Assembly: GCF_011761495.1 (NCBI RefSeq)
Contig: NZ_JAASRU010000009.1
Coordinates: 53,434-117,433 of the forward strand
Reading direction: 5' to 3'
Origin: Alkalibacillus almallahensis
GTDB taxonomy: Bacteria; Bacillota; Bacilli; Bacillales; Alkalibacillaceae
Length of the DNA stretch: 64,000 nucleotides
Shown: positions 19,131 through 27,600 of the stretch, piece after piece
Numbering within the stretch: the first letter of the stretch is position 1
Layout of the letters: each line of letters begins with the position of its first letter
Notes under the pieces: generated by a model
Told to the model about the DNA's origin: nothing
What the model saw: the letters and a program-made list of their open reading frames with translations, nothing else
The model's database searches: none
Translations under genes and position numbers: made by a program

Positions 19131-19217
19131 AAGGACATCAGTCAAACGTCGGCCGACATACAGACTGTTTACTTAAATCGCCACAAGGACGTGGCACATA
19201 CAAACATTCAGGGAGGA
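19131..19217 (+). promoter_or_regulatory. hag leader with CsrA-binding sites
   Basis: The predicted leader (about 100 bases) holds GGA motifs at 19133, 19187 and in the ribosome site GGGAGGA (19211-19217). The second is a textbook CsrA site: GCCAC (19180-19184), loop AAGGAC, GTGGC (19191-19195), close to the consensus RUACARGGAUGU. A perfect palindrome GTCGGCCGAC (19148-19157) lies between the first and second site. Binding would occlude the ribosome site. Confidence 0.8.
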
Positions 19218-19225
19218 ATTTTAAA

Positions 19226-20380
19226 ATGATTATTAACACTAATACGGCGGCGATGAATACTCACCGTCAAATGGGAATCAACCAAGACCAACAACAATCA
19301 GCAATGGAGAAACTATCGTCAGGTCTTCGCATTAACAAAGCAGGAGACGACGCAGCAGGTCTTGCGATCTCTGAGAAAATGCGCGGTCAAATCAACGGTT
19401 TAGACCAAGCAAGCCGTAACGCACAAGACGGTATCTCAATGATCCAAACAGCTGAAGGTGCACTTGACGAATCACATAGTATCCTACAGCGTATGCGTGA
19501 ACTTTCTGTACAATCTGCCAACGACACAAACGTTGATGCGGATCGTGAAGAGCTGCAAAACGAAGTCGACCAATTATCAAAGGAATTAGATCGAATTGCT
19601 GATAATACAGAGTTTAACACGCAAAATTTATTGAATGGTGATTTCGAAGGTAAAACTTTCCAAATCGGTGCTAATGAAGGGCAAAATTTAGAATTAAGCA
19701 TTGACGATATGGGTTCTGAAGAATTAGACGTAGGAAAGGTTGCTACAACAGGTGATTTATCTGCTGAAACTTTAGGAGCTGTGGCAACAGGAGCAAGTTA
19801 TAACGTGACATCATTTGAAGATACAATTAGTGTAGGAAGTACAAATTCTGTTCAAGCTAATTATGGCCTTGAAGATTCAGATGGGAATGTTGTTGCTGTA
19901 AGTTCAAATGGATCCACTTTCTCAACATTAAATTCTGGATATTCTGAGGGTGAGTTGGAATCTACAACTGGCGATATGGTTTCAGGCGCAGATGCACTTG
20001 ATTTTGGAACGAGTAATATTACCCACGGGGCAGTAGAAGTTGATGCAGATGCAACAAATGGAGCTACTGCAGAGTCTGGAATAGATATTAATACACAAGA
20101 AGCTGCTGATGGGGCTATCGCATCAATTGATGATGCAATTGAATCAGTATCCTCACAACGTTCCGAACTAGGTGCTATTCAAAACCGTTTAGATCACACA
20201 ATCTCTAATCTAGACAACTCTTCTGAAAACTTATCAGCTGCAGAATCTAGAATTCGTGACGCTGATATGGCAGCACAAATGATGGAACAGACGCAAGCAA
20301 GTGTCAAATCACAAGCTGCGCAATCAATGTTAGCTCAAGCGAATCAGCAACCACAATCAGTACTTCAACTATTAGGTTAA
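19226..20380 (+). CDS. hag: Flagellin
   Basis: 384 residues; the filament subunit, secreted by the flagellar export system. The N-terminal D0/D1 (INTNTAAMNTHRQMG, LSSGLRINKAGDDAAGLAIS) and C-terminal D1/D0 (RIRDADMAAQMMEQ ... SVLQLLG) are conserved. The middle (about 140-290) is a variable surface domain, Ser/Thr/Asp/Asn-rich, whose DNA is visibly more AT-rich than the ends. Its many Ser and Thr are candidate glycosylation sites, consistent with the transferase genes downstream. GGAGGAA ribosome site. The gene has its own terminator. Confidence 0.95.
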   Translation: MIINTNTAAMNTHRQMGINQDQQQSAMEKLSSGLRINKAGDDAAGLAISEKMRGQINGLDQASRNAQDGISMIQTAEGALDESHSILQRMRELSVQSANDTNVDADREELQNEVDQLSKELDRIADNTEFNTQNLLNGDFEGKTFQIGANEGQNLELSIDDMGSEELDVGKVATTGDLSAETLGAVATGASYNVTSFEDTISVGSTNSVQANYGLEDSDGNVVAVSSNGSTFSTLNSGYSEGELESTTGDMVSGADALDFGTSNITHGAVEVDADATNGATAESGIDINTQEAADGAIASIDDAIESVSSQRSELGAIQNRLDHTISNLDNSSENLSAAESRIRDADMAAQMMEQTQASVKSQAAQSMLAQANQQPQSVLQLLG

Positions 20381-20406
20381 GTTCTATAAAAATTCATATT
20401 TTGGAA

Positions 20407-20437
20407 ATGGTTCCGGGCTTGCTCGGGACCATTTTTA
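20407..20437 (+). terminator. Terminator after hag
   Basis: ATGGTTCCGGGC pairs with GCTCGGGACCAT (12 pairs, two G:U) and is followed by TTTTTAAT. Confidence 0.85.
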
Positions 20438-20462
20438 ATAATACATAGAAAGTGGGACGAAA

Positions 20463-20795
20463 ATGAATTTTGATTTGAAAAGTTTTATTAGTGATCTTGA
20501 AAGTTTAGGAACAAATATTACAACTCGAATAGAGCAAATATATAATAACTATTCAGTGGTTAAACTTGCTGAATCGGTTGAAAGAATTAATTATTTACTA
20601 CAAGATATGCAGGTATTAGTTGATGGGGTCTCAAGACTAATTGATCAAGAAGTAATTAATGTTGATCTAGAAGAATTCAATTATTACTTAAATAGTATGC
20701 TAACGGAATTAGAGAATGAAAATGTTAGTACAGTATGTGATATATTGTATTTTGAAATAAATCCTTTGTTGATTGAAATGAAGGAGGAGATGTAA
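20463..20795 (+). CDS. Small acidic helical protein in flagellin-modification insert
   Basis: 110 residues, no family recognised. Mostly helical with a heptad-like pattern (VERINYLLQDMQVLVDGVSR) and an acidic character; no signal or membrane segment. It is AT-rich like the next two genes and unlike the flagellar genes around them. Start ATG 20463 after GTGGGA. Two bases separate it from the glycosyltransferase gene, so the two are probably co-expressed. It may be a chaperone or accessory factor for that transferase; this is position-based guesswork. Confidence 0.65.
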   Translation: MNFDLKSFISDLESLGTNITTRIEQIYNNYSVVKLAESVERINYLLQDMQVLVDGVSRLIDQEVINVDLEEFNYYLNSMLTELENENVSTVCDILYFEINPLLIEMKEEM

Positions 20796-20797
20796 TA

Positions 20798-22666
20798 GTG
20801 AAATTAAGTGTTTGTATGATGGTTAAAAATGAGGAAAATAACTTGGGTGATTGTTTGACTGCTATTAACCAAACTATTAGCAGAACAGACGTAGAATTAA
20901 TAATTGTTGATACAGGATCTACGGATCAGACTGTAAATATTGCTAAACAGTATACCAATAATGTGTATTTCCATGGTTGGAATAACCATTTTTCAGAAAT
21001 GAGAAACATCACGTTGTCATATGCTACAGGAGAGTGGATATTAATCCTAGATGCTGATGAAGTATTTGAAGATGAGGAGAAATTACTGAAATTAATTAGT
21101 GATAATAACTTACTAAAAAAATATAATACCATACGCTTTGTTTGTCGAAATGTATTGCTGAAAAACTCTGAGCCTCAACAAGAATTCTATCCGGAAAGAA
21201 TGTTTCGCAGAGATGGTTTCTGTTTTGAAGGTGCGGTTCATAACCAACCGAGGTTTAAAACGCCTGTTTTAACAACTGATATATCTTTTTTGCATTATGG
21301 ATACATAAATGATGATCAAGAATTAATGAAAAAGAAATTCGATCGCACAGCTTCAATTCTAAAAAAGGAATTAAGCAAGAATCCTGAAGATATTTATTAT
21401 CGATTTCAATTATCCAAATCATATTTTTCTATCAAAGAAAAATTTAATTCTCTAAGAGAAATACGAAATGCTTATAACCTTCTAAATTCCGATAAAGATA
21501 AGAGAGAAAGAATATATATATATGGCCATTATGCTAAAGTTGCCTTAAACCTAGGGTTATTAGACGAAATGATTGAAATAGCAACAGAAGGAATTGGTAT
21601 TTCAAACGAATACATTGATTTGTACTATGATCTTACTTTAGCTAATTTGAGATTTAAAAATGTTGATCTAATGAAACAATACTATAATCATTACGTTCAT
21701 TTATATAGAAATCAAGAAAACATACAGTTAAATAAAATAAGTTCAGCTGTTGGCTTTTCTACTAATAATGAAAAATCACTTGAAAACCTAACAAAAGAAG
21801 TTGCATTGTATTATTTTAATAGTGAAAATTATGAAGAAGTATTAAAGTTAGAAGACAATTTACCGGAAAGTTCAAGAGAGACATTTGTTTTTAAATCATT
21901 ATTATATAATCAAGAATATGATAAGTTGAAAGAAAGATTTCTAGATTCTCAAGAGAAAACTGAACGAGAAAAAACAATTCGTGCAATCGAAAAAGAAAAA
22001 AATAACTTATCATACGAAGATAATTATGAACTTACAAAAACTATTGCTTCAGAAGATTCGATTTATAGTAAATATAATCTCATGAGACTTAGCGATGAAA
22101 GTGAAGCTTTAGCAAAAGAAATAATAAACAAAATAGAAATAGATAAAATTAGTTTATACTATGAAGTACTATCTGTTTTTTTCGGAAAGAAAATGAAACT
22201 TTTCCAACTGAAAAGGTTTAGCAGTTACCAAATTAAGCAAGCTGTTCAAAAATTAATGGATGATGAGAATATTAACAATAAAGTCGTGGAGGATTGGTTG
22301 ATTAGTTCTAAAGTACGAAAAGGTGACTTTCATCAATCCCGTGTATACAAAGATGTAGCATTTACTTTTCTAATTAATAGATCTTCAGAAATACAAAATG
22401 ATAATGGCTTTGATATTTTATCAAGGTACTTAAGTGTAGGGTATGATTTTATTAAGACAATTTATAATGTGAGTAACTTAGATTATGTTTATCAGTCAAT
22501 CGCAGATAACGAGCAACAATTATTAGCTAAATTATATCTGGCTGAGTGTGAGAAAGAAATGGGTAATATTAAATCGGCTTTATCTTATTTTCAAGATGTC
22601 GGAGAAAACCATCCATACTTTTCGGGTTTCATCAGTAGGTTAATTGAACAAGTAGAGGTAGAATAA
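20798..22666 (+). CDS. Family 2 glycosyltransferase with long helical-repeat tail
   Basis: 622 residues. The N-terminal GT-A domain (about 1-230) begins LSVCMMVKNEENNLGDCL, with VDTGSTDQT and the metal-binding DADEVFE motif, typical of GT2 enzymes acting on peptides or lipids. Residues about 230-620 are helical, with TPR-like stretches (for example LYLAECEKEMGNIKSALSYF near the end). The architecture resembles TPR-fused transferases that modify surface proteins. Placed between hag and flaG, it is a candidate flagellin glycosyltransferase. GTG at 20798 after GGAGGAG. DNA is strongly AT-rich, which suggests acquisition by transfer. Confidence 0.8.
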   Translation: MKLSVCMMVKNEENNLGDCLTAINQTISRTDVELIIVDTGSTDQTVNIAKQYTNNVYFHGWNNHFSEMRNITLSYATGEWILILDADEVFEDEEKLLKLISDNNLLKKYNTIRFVCRNVLLKNSEPQQEFYPERMFRRDGFCFEGAVHNQPRFKTPVLTTDISFLHYGYINDDQELMKKKFDRTASILKKELSKNPEDIYYRFQLSKSYFSIKEKFNSLREIRNAYNLLNSDKDKRERIYIYGHYAKVALNLGLLDEMIEIATEGIGISNEYIDLYYDLTLANLRFKNVDLMKQYYNHYVHLYRNQENIQLNKISSAVGFSTNNEKSLENLTKEVALYYFNSENYEEVLKLEDNLPESSRETFVFKSLLYNQEYDKLKERFLDSQEKTEREKTIRAIEKEKNNLSYEDNYELTKTIASEDSIYSKYNLMRLSDESEALAKEIINKIEIDKISLYYEVLSVFFGKKMKLFQLKRFSSYQIKQAVQKLMDDENINNKVVEDWLISSKVRKGDFHQSRVYKDVAFTFLINRSSEIQNDNGFDILSRYLSVGYDFIKTIYNVSNLDYVYQSIADNEQQLLAKLYLAECEKEMGNIKSALSYFQDVGENHPYFSGFISRLIEQVEVE

Positions 22667-22795
22667 GCTTCCCTAGATAATGGAATGAGTTTTTTAATTC
22701 AATTTAACTTAAAAGAAAAATTTTTGATTTGAATGTCTGATTAATGTTATGGAAATGATTGTAGATAATTTATATAATACTAAAGGGTGAATGTA

Positions 22796-23590
22796 TTGTT
22801 GAATAAAGAAAAAGGTATGGTTTTTATTGGAGGGGCTGGAAGATCTGGCACTACACTTTTAAGAGTAATGTTAAATGCACACCCAGAAATGTGTTCTGGC
22901 CCTGAATTTAAACTCTTACCTAATCTCATAAATGGATACAAACAATTAGGACGAATGGTAGATATTAGAAAGTCATATTATTTAGATGATTCTAAATTAA
23001 ATGAGTCTTATAGAGCTTTGATTAATACCTTCTTTGAAAATTTTCTTGAACAGAACAATGCATCGAGAGTTGTTGAAAAAACACCACATAATGTTTTAAT
23101 TATGCAAGAACTTGCTAATATCTTACCTGATTCAAAATTTATTCATATAGTTAGGGATGGAAGAGATGTTGTATCATCTTTGATTGATATGGAATGGAAA
23201 GATAGTAGTGGAGAAACAATTTGGTATGTGAAAAATGTTGAAAATGCTACGAAGTATTGGGTTCAAGTTGTAGAACAAGGGTTAAAAAGTGCAGAGTCAT
23301 CTATACTAAAAGATAGAATTAAATTAATTAAATATGAAGATTTAATATTAAATCCTCAAAATACAATGGAGGATATCCTAAAGTTTTTAGGTGAGCGGTG
23401 GGATGACCGCGTTATGGAACATGAAACACAAAATTTATATAGTGAACCTGTTGAATCTAGTACTTCACAAGTGTCACAAAAAAGGTATACAAAAGCAATT
23501 GGGAAATGGCAGGAAAAACTTGATGAAAAAGAAAAGGAAATATTTTATAAACAGGCAGGACATTTATTAAAAACCTTAGGTTATGAATAA
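22796..23590 (+). CDS. PAPS-dependent sulfotransferase family protein
   Basis: About 264 residues. The 5'-phosphosulfate loop is GGAGRSGTTLLR near the N-terminus, and the 3'-phosphate-binding block is FIHIVRDGRDVVSSL (about 120-135). The C-terminal RYTKAIGKWQEKLD is also typical of the family. It would transfer sulfate from PAPS to a hydroxyl group, here perhaps of a flagellin glycan. Start is uncertain: AAAGGGTG spans the possible GTG at 22787, so TTG 22796 (or 22799) fits better. A TGGAAA-17-TATAAT promoter (22750-22778) precedes it, so it may be expressed separately from the glycosyltransferase. Confidence 0.8.
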   Translation: MLNKEKGMVFIGGAGRSGTTLLRVMLNAHPEMCSGPEFKLLPNLINGYKQLGRMVDIRKSYYLDDSKLNESYRALINTFFENFLEQNNASRVVEKTPHNVLIMQELANILPDSKFIHIVRDGRDVVSSLIDMEWKDSSGETIWYVKNVENATKYWVQVVEQGLKSAESSILKDRIKLIKYEDLILNPQNTMEDILKFLGERWDDRVMEHETQNLYSEPVESSTSQVSQKRYTKAIGKWQEKLDEKEKEIFYKQAGHLLKTLGYE

Positions 23591-23677
23591 TTTTGGATGT
23601 TAATAGTATTTTGAATCAAGTTATTTTTGTTGAATTTTAGTGTTGCAAAGTTGAGGTTTTATTTTTACATAATTAAT

Positions 23678-23704
23678 TAAACATCTCCACCAATATGCCG
23701 ATAT
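23678..23704 (+). promoter_or_regulatory. Sigma-D promoter of flaG-fliD-fliS-fliT
   Basis: TAAA (23678-23681), 15 bases, GCCGATAT (23697-23704): a perfect match to the sigma-D consensus, 34 bases before the flaG ATG. Confidence 0.92.
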
Positions 23705-23737
23705 AACCAATAGAGCATAGGGAAGGAGTTGTTTTTG

Positions 23738-24112
23738 ATGAAGGTTGATCAAGTTTTATCAAACCCTCAACTCCTGCAGCGGTCGGGGACATCGGAGGCT
23801 TTATCACAATTAGACAAAACGAAACCGAAATTGCAGGCGATGAATGATGAGGCGAGTTTAAAGCGTGATGGTTCGGGTGAGGACATGACGCGGGATCGCG
23901 CCGAGGAATTAGTCGAGGGCATGAATGAATTTCTTGAACCGGCTGAGACGTCGATTCGCTACGAGATGCATGATAAGTTAGATCGGAATTATATTTCAAT
24001 TGTGGACAAGGAAACAGATGAGGTCGTTAAAGAAATTCCGCCAGAAAAGATGCTAGATGTTTATGCAGCGATGGCTGAATTTATGGGTTTTATAGTTGAT
24101 GAACGAATTTAA
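23738..24112 (+). CDS. flaG: Flagellar protein FlaG
   Basis: 124 residues; FlaG family protein (YvyC in B. subtilis), thought to affect filament length. The conserved C-terminal half is present: ETSIRYEMHDKLDRNYISIV and DEVVKEIPPEKMLDVYAAMAEFMG. ATG 23738 lies nine bases after GGAAGGAG; a TTG at 23729 is too close to the site. First gene of the cap operon under the sigma-D promoter; fliD follows after 15 bases. Confidence 0.9.
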   Translation: MKVDQVLSNPQLLQRSGTSEALSQLDKTKPKLQAMNDEASLKRDGSGEDMTRDRAEELVEGMNEFLEPAETSIRYEMHDKLDRNYISIVDKETDEVVKEIPPEKMLDVYAAMAEFMGFIVDERI

Positions 24113-24127
24113 GGTAGGTGAGTCAAG

Positions 24128-25660
24128 ATGGTATCAAACAATATGGATAATTCGATGCGCATGACTGGTTTTGCGACTGGGATGGATGTCGAAAGTATGG
24201 TTAATCAGTTGATGGAAGCTGAGAGACAGCCACTCAAACGGATGGAACAAGATCAGAAATGGCTTGAATTACAGCGAGATGCATATCGTGAAGCGAATAC
24301 GAAGCTATCTGAATTAGACGGTGAAATTTCGAATATGCAGCACTCATCGACGTATTTATCGAAATCAACAACATCGTCTGATGAAGGGTCGGTGACAGCG
24401 ACGGCTTCGAACGATGCAGGTACAGGAAATTATTCGATTGAAGTAAATCAGTTGGCAACTGCGGCAGTAAATTCAGGAGCGAAGGATACTTTTACTAATG
24501 ATTTTGATCCACTAGAAGCGTTAAGTGATCAAATTGATTTTACCGATCTGAACGGTGAAAATTATGAGACTCAAACGGTCGATTTCTCGTACCATAATGC
24601 TGAAGGTGAGCAACCTGCTTCATTCGATGTAGAAGAAGGTGATTCACTCAGTGATGTTTTTTCAAAAATATCAGATGCAACAAACGGTGATGTGAGAGCA
24701 TTTTACGATTCTGGAGATAACCGTGTCATTATGGAGCGAACTGAAGCTGGGGATTTTAATGACGGTGGAAATGAAATGGATTTAAGTGCAGGGTTCTTCG
24801 GTAATGTGCTTGGTATTGATAATGCCCAAGAAACACGTGGTGACAAAGCTGAATTCAACTATAACGGAATTACTATGCAGTCCAATAATAACAGTTATGA
24901 ACTTAATGGTGTGAACTTTGAATTTCAATCAAAAACAGATGGACCAACCAACGTCACAGTTGGAAACGATGTCGACGCTGCGATGGAACAAATCACGGGT
25001 TTCATTGATAAGTATAATGAAACAATTGATTACATGAACGGGAAAACGAATGAAGAAAAAAATCGTGACTATCCCCCGTTAACTGAAAGACAAACGGAAG
25101 AAATGACTGAGCGTGAAATAGAATTATGGCAAGAGAAATCGCAAAGTGGTATGTTACGTAGCGATTCAACGATTGAGATGGGTGTTAGCTCGATGCGTTC
25201 GTCATGGTATGAATCCGTTGAGGGCACAGGGAATGAAGACATTAAGAGTGTCTTAGATGTTGGTATTACAACTTCTTCCAATTGGCGCGATAATGGTAAA
25301 TTGGAAGTGGATGAAGCTAAATTAAGAGAGAAGCTTCAAGAGGACCCTGAAGCTGTGATGAACTTATTTCATAACAGTTCGGAAGGTAAGGAACGTGGCA
25401 TTACACAACGCGTAGAGGATTCTCTTGATTCAATGATGAATCAAATTACTGACCGAGCAGGAAACGAGTTTCAACAGCTGCAGCAGTATACACTAGGGCG
25501 AGAAATGGCGGATATGTCTGAGCGAATGACTGACTTTGAGCGACGTATGCAACAAGCTGAACAGCGATATTGGGACCAGTTCACTCGCATGGAACAAGCT
25601 GTTCAGCAAGCGAACGCTCAATCGTCTCAATTGCAACAACAGTTAGGCGGAATGATGTAA
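24128..25660 (+). CDS. fliD: Flagellar cap protein FliD
   Basis: 510 residues; forms the pentameric or hexameric cap under which flagellin folds. The N-terminal helix reads TGFATGMDVESMVNQLMEAE and the C-terminal coiled coil SERMTDFERRMQQAEQRYWDQ. The central domains are Asp/Asn-rich and acidic. Preceded by AAGGTAGGTG. An in-frame ATG five codons later could also start it. Followed closely by its chaperones fliS and fliT. Confidence 0.94.
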   Translation: MVSNNMDNSMRMTGFATGMDVESMVNQLMEAERQPLKRMEQDQKWLELQRDAYREANTKLSELDGEISNMQHSSTYLSKSTTSSDEGSVTATASNDAGTGNYSIEVNQLATAAVNSGAKDTFTNDFDPLEALSDQIDFTDLNGENYETQTVDFSYHNAEGEQPASFDVEEGDSLSDVFSKISDATNGDVRAFYDSGDNRVIMERTEAGDFNDGGNEMDLSAGFFGNVLGIDNAQETRGDKAEFNYNGITMQSNNNSYELNGVNFEFQSKTDGPTNVTVGNDVDAAMEQITGFIDKYNETIDYMNGKTNEEKNRDYPPLTERQTEEMTEREIELWQEKSQSGMLRSDSTIEMGVSSMRSSWYESVEGTGNEDIKSVLDVGITTSSNWRDNGKLEVDEAKLREKLQEDPEAVMNLFHNSSEGKERGITQRVEDSLDSMMNQITDRAGNEFQQLQQYTLGREMADMSERMTDFERRMQQAEQRYWDQFTRMEQAVQQANAQSSQLQQQLGGMM

Positions 25661-25678
25661 TAAGAGGGGTGAGGCTAC

Positions 25679-26080
25679 ATGTCTTATAATCAAGCATTTC
25701 AAGCGTATCAACAGAATTCAGTCGCCACCGCTTCACCAGGGGAATTGACGTTGCAACTTTATAATGGTTGCTTGAAGTTTATTAAACTGGGTCGCGAAGC
25801 AATGGAAAATAAAGAGATTAAGGCTAAAAATGAAAACCTACAAAAGGCGCAAAACATTATTACAGAATTTATGCTGACGTTAAATCCGGAGTATGAGATT
25901 TCTGGACAACTCATGCCACTGTATGATTACATTAATTACTTATTGCGTCAGGCGAATATTAATGATGATGTGGCGCAGTTGGATGAAGCAGATCAAATGG
26001 TGCGCGAGTTGCGTGACACTTGGAAAGAAGTAGTCAAAATTGATCGTCAGAATAAATATGCGTCAGGAGCCCAAGCTTAA
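25679..26080 (+). CDS. fliS: Flagellar export chaperone FliS
   Basis: 133-residue helical bundle that binds the C-terminus of flagellin before export. The N-terminal AFQAYQQNSVATASPGELTL and LYNGCLKFIKLGREAMENK blocks are diagnostic. In B. subtilis FliS also works with FliW and CsrA in hag homeostasis. RBS GAGGGGTGAGG. The stop overlaps the fliT start by one base (TAATG). Confidence 0.94.
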   Translation: MSYNQAFQAYQQNSVATASPGELTLQLYNGCLKFIKLGREAMENKEIKAKNENLQKAQNIITEFMLTLNPEYEISGQLMPLYDYINYLLRQANINDDVAQLDEADQMVRELRDTWKEVVKIDRQNKYASGAQA

Positions 26081-26430
26081 TGTCAACTATTAAAGCATTG
26101 TACACTTTGACGAAACAGATGAATGACCGTTTTGAGAAAGCTGATGAGATCGACCGTGAAGAGTTGATTAATGAATTTAATCAGTTTGTTGAAAAACGTG
26201 GTCAACTCATCGATCAACTTGATGGGGAATATTCGGATGAAGAGCGTGAATTAGCACAAGAATTGTTGACATTGGATGAGGCTTTGCGTCAAAAGGCCGA
26301 TCAATATATGAATTCATTTCAACAGGATATAGGCAAATTTAAAAAACAACAAGCAGGTAACAAAAAATATATAAATCCGTATCAAAATTTACGCGGCAAT
26401 GATGGTGGGTTTATTGATACACGGAACTAA
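26080..26430 (+). CDS. fliT: FliT-like flagellar chaperone
   Basis: 116 residues, helical and charged, with the weakly conserved FliT pattern ELINEFNQFVEKRGQLIDQL. Likely export chaperone for FliD. Coupled by a one-base overlap to fliS. The basic C-terminal FKKQQAGNKKYINPYQ motif is common in the Bacillus homologues. A terminator follows directly. Confidence 0.85.
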   Translation: MSTIKALYTLTKQMNDRFEKADEIDREELINEFNQFVEKRGQLIDQLDGEYSDEERELAQELLTLDEALRQKADQYMNSFQQDIGKFKKQQAGNKKYINPYQNLRGNDGGFIDTRN

Positions 26431-26432
26431 TA

Positions 26433-26467
26433 GATGAAAGGATAAATGAAATCCTTTCATCTTTTTT
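26433..26467 (+). terminator. Terminator of the fliD operon
   Basis: GATGAAAGGAT and ATCCTTTCATC (11 pairs), loop AAATGAA, then TTTTTT. Confidence 0.9.
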
Positions 26468-26533
26468 ATACTTAAAGCCTTGTCATGAAGCCTTTCGTCG
26501 AAATGTCGACAAAATATTCTAAATTTTTCGGAG

Positions 26534-26569
26534 GTTTAAGCAGGAGTTCTTTGGGGTATTGTTGAATGT
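26534..26569 (+). promoter_or_regulatory. Overlapping sigma-B and sigma-H promoters of hpf
   Basis: GTTTAA (26534-26539), 14 bases, GGGTAT (26554-26559) exactly matches the sigma-B consensus. Interleaved, GCAGGAGTT (26540-26548), 12 bases, GTTGAATGT (26561-26569) matches sigma-H (RNAGGAWWW, RNNGAATWW) with one mismatch in each box. B. subtilis yvyD (hpf) is known to have both types of promoter. Confidence 0.8.
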
Positions 26570-26599
26570 AACCTACATAGACGAAAGGAGGACTTGTAT

Positions 26600-27160
26600 A
26601 TGATTTACAACGTAAGAGGCGAAAACATCGAGGTTACAGATCCCATCCGCGAATATGTGGAAAAGAAGATTTCGAAGTTAGAGCGTTATTTTGATACGCC
26701 GCCATCTTCTGATGTACATGTGAACTTAAGTGTTTACAATACGGAACAACGTATTGAGGTGACAATTCCGATGCCGAACTTATTGTTACGTGCAGAGGAA
26801 GGGCATACGGATATGTATGCAGCAGTTGATTTGGTCGTGGATAAATTAGAACGGCAAATTCGAAAATATAAAACAAAAATTAACCGCAAGTTCCGCCAAG
26901 AAGGTGCTCCTAAACACGTGTTTGCTGAATTAGAGAAGGAGGCAATCACGGAACAAATTGAAGAAGCTGAAGATGATTCAATCGATATTGTGAAGAAGAA
27001 ACAATTTGATTTAAAACCGATGGACGAAGAAGAAGCAGTCCTACAAATGGATATGCTTGGCCACGCGTTTTACGTCTTCGAGAACTCGGAAACAGGCGAA
27101 ACAAACGTGGTTTACAAACGTAAAGATGGAAAATACGGCTTGATTGAGCCGAACGCATAA
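26600..27160 (+). CDS. hpf: Long-form ribosome hibernation promoting factor
   Basis: 186 residues, long HPF, which pairs 70S ribosomes into inactive 100S dimers in stationary phase. The N-terminal HPF/RaiA domain (1-100) has IEVTDPIREYVEKKISKLER, and the C-terminal dimerisation domain (about 130-186) ends with VLQMDMLGHAFYVFENSE and VVYKRKDGKYGLIEP. ATG 26600 lies seven bases after AAAGGAGGA; a TTG two codons earlier touches the site. Stress and sporulation promoters precede it. Confidence 0.95.
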   Translation: MIYNVRGENIEVTDPIREYVEKKISKLERYFDTPPSSDVHVNLSVYNTEQRIEVTIPMPNLLLRAEEGHTDMYAAVDLVVDKLERQIRKYKTKINRKFRQEGAPKHVFAELEKEAITEQIEEAEDDSIDIVKKKQFDLKPMDEEEAVLQMDMLGHAFYVFENSETGETNVVYKRKDGKYGLIEPNA

Positions 27161-27171
27161 TTTATAGGAAG

Positions 27172-27202
27172 AGGCGCTCCGCTTGATGGGGCGCCTTTTT
27201 TT
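27172..27202 (+). terminator. Terminator after hpf
   Basis: AGGCGC and GCGCCT pair around a loop of about 14 bases, followed by TTTTTTT. Confidence 0.8.
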
Positions 27203-27247
27203 GATTGAAGATGAAGTGATTCTGATTATTTATAGGGTGGATTGAGT

Positions 27248-27383
27248 TTGGCGCAAGAAAATTTAATTTTGATGCAAGAGATTTAAATTTTGAAGCAAGG
27301 AAAGCAAAAGTTGGTGCAAGGGTTTTAAAAGTTGACGCAAGACCTGGGAAAATTGATTCAACAACGGTGAGAATTGGTGCAAC
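27248..27383. repeat. 21-bp phased array B1 (word TTGRNGCAAG)
   Basis: Seven words (TTGGCGCAAG, TTGATGCAAG, TTGAAGCAAG, TTGGTGCAAG, TTGACGCAAG, TTGATTCAAC, TTGGTGCAAC) start at 27248, 27269, 27290, 27311, 27332, 27353 and 27374, exactly 21 bases apart. The 11 bases between copies vary. The 21-base period keeps a reading frame open on the minus strand (27162-27398), but that frame has no ribosome site and simply reflects the repeats. Confidence 0.92.
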
Positions 27384-27600
27384 AACCATTCTCCTCACCG
27401 AAATCCAACGCAGTTAAAACTTTTCACAAAAAAGTTTTTCCAATCAATCACGACATTTTCTTCAAAAATTTGTCCAAGTTAATCAAAATTTCACGAAAAA
27501 CCTCCTCCTAACGCATTTCTCCTTAATTTTTATGGGGCTACCCAACCTCCCAGAACCGTGGTATAACTAAGTTAGCAAGATCATAAAGGGGGAATACGAG
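27384..27600. other. Intergenic region before the small Cys protein
   Basis: AT-rich, with several runs of A and T (CACAAAAAAGTTTTTCC). TATAAC at 27562-27567 may be the -10 for the small gene at 27601; the -35 is not clear. Nothing else recognised. Confidence 0.3.

Noticed and set aside
27162..27398. Minus-strand frame with seven-residue repeats (LASKFKS-like)
   Set aside because: It is the shadow of array B1; 21 bases are seven codons, so any stop-free frame repeats. No ribosome site, and it covers the hpf terminator.
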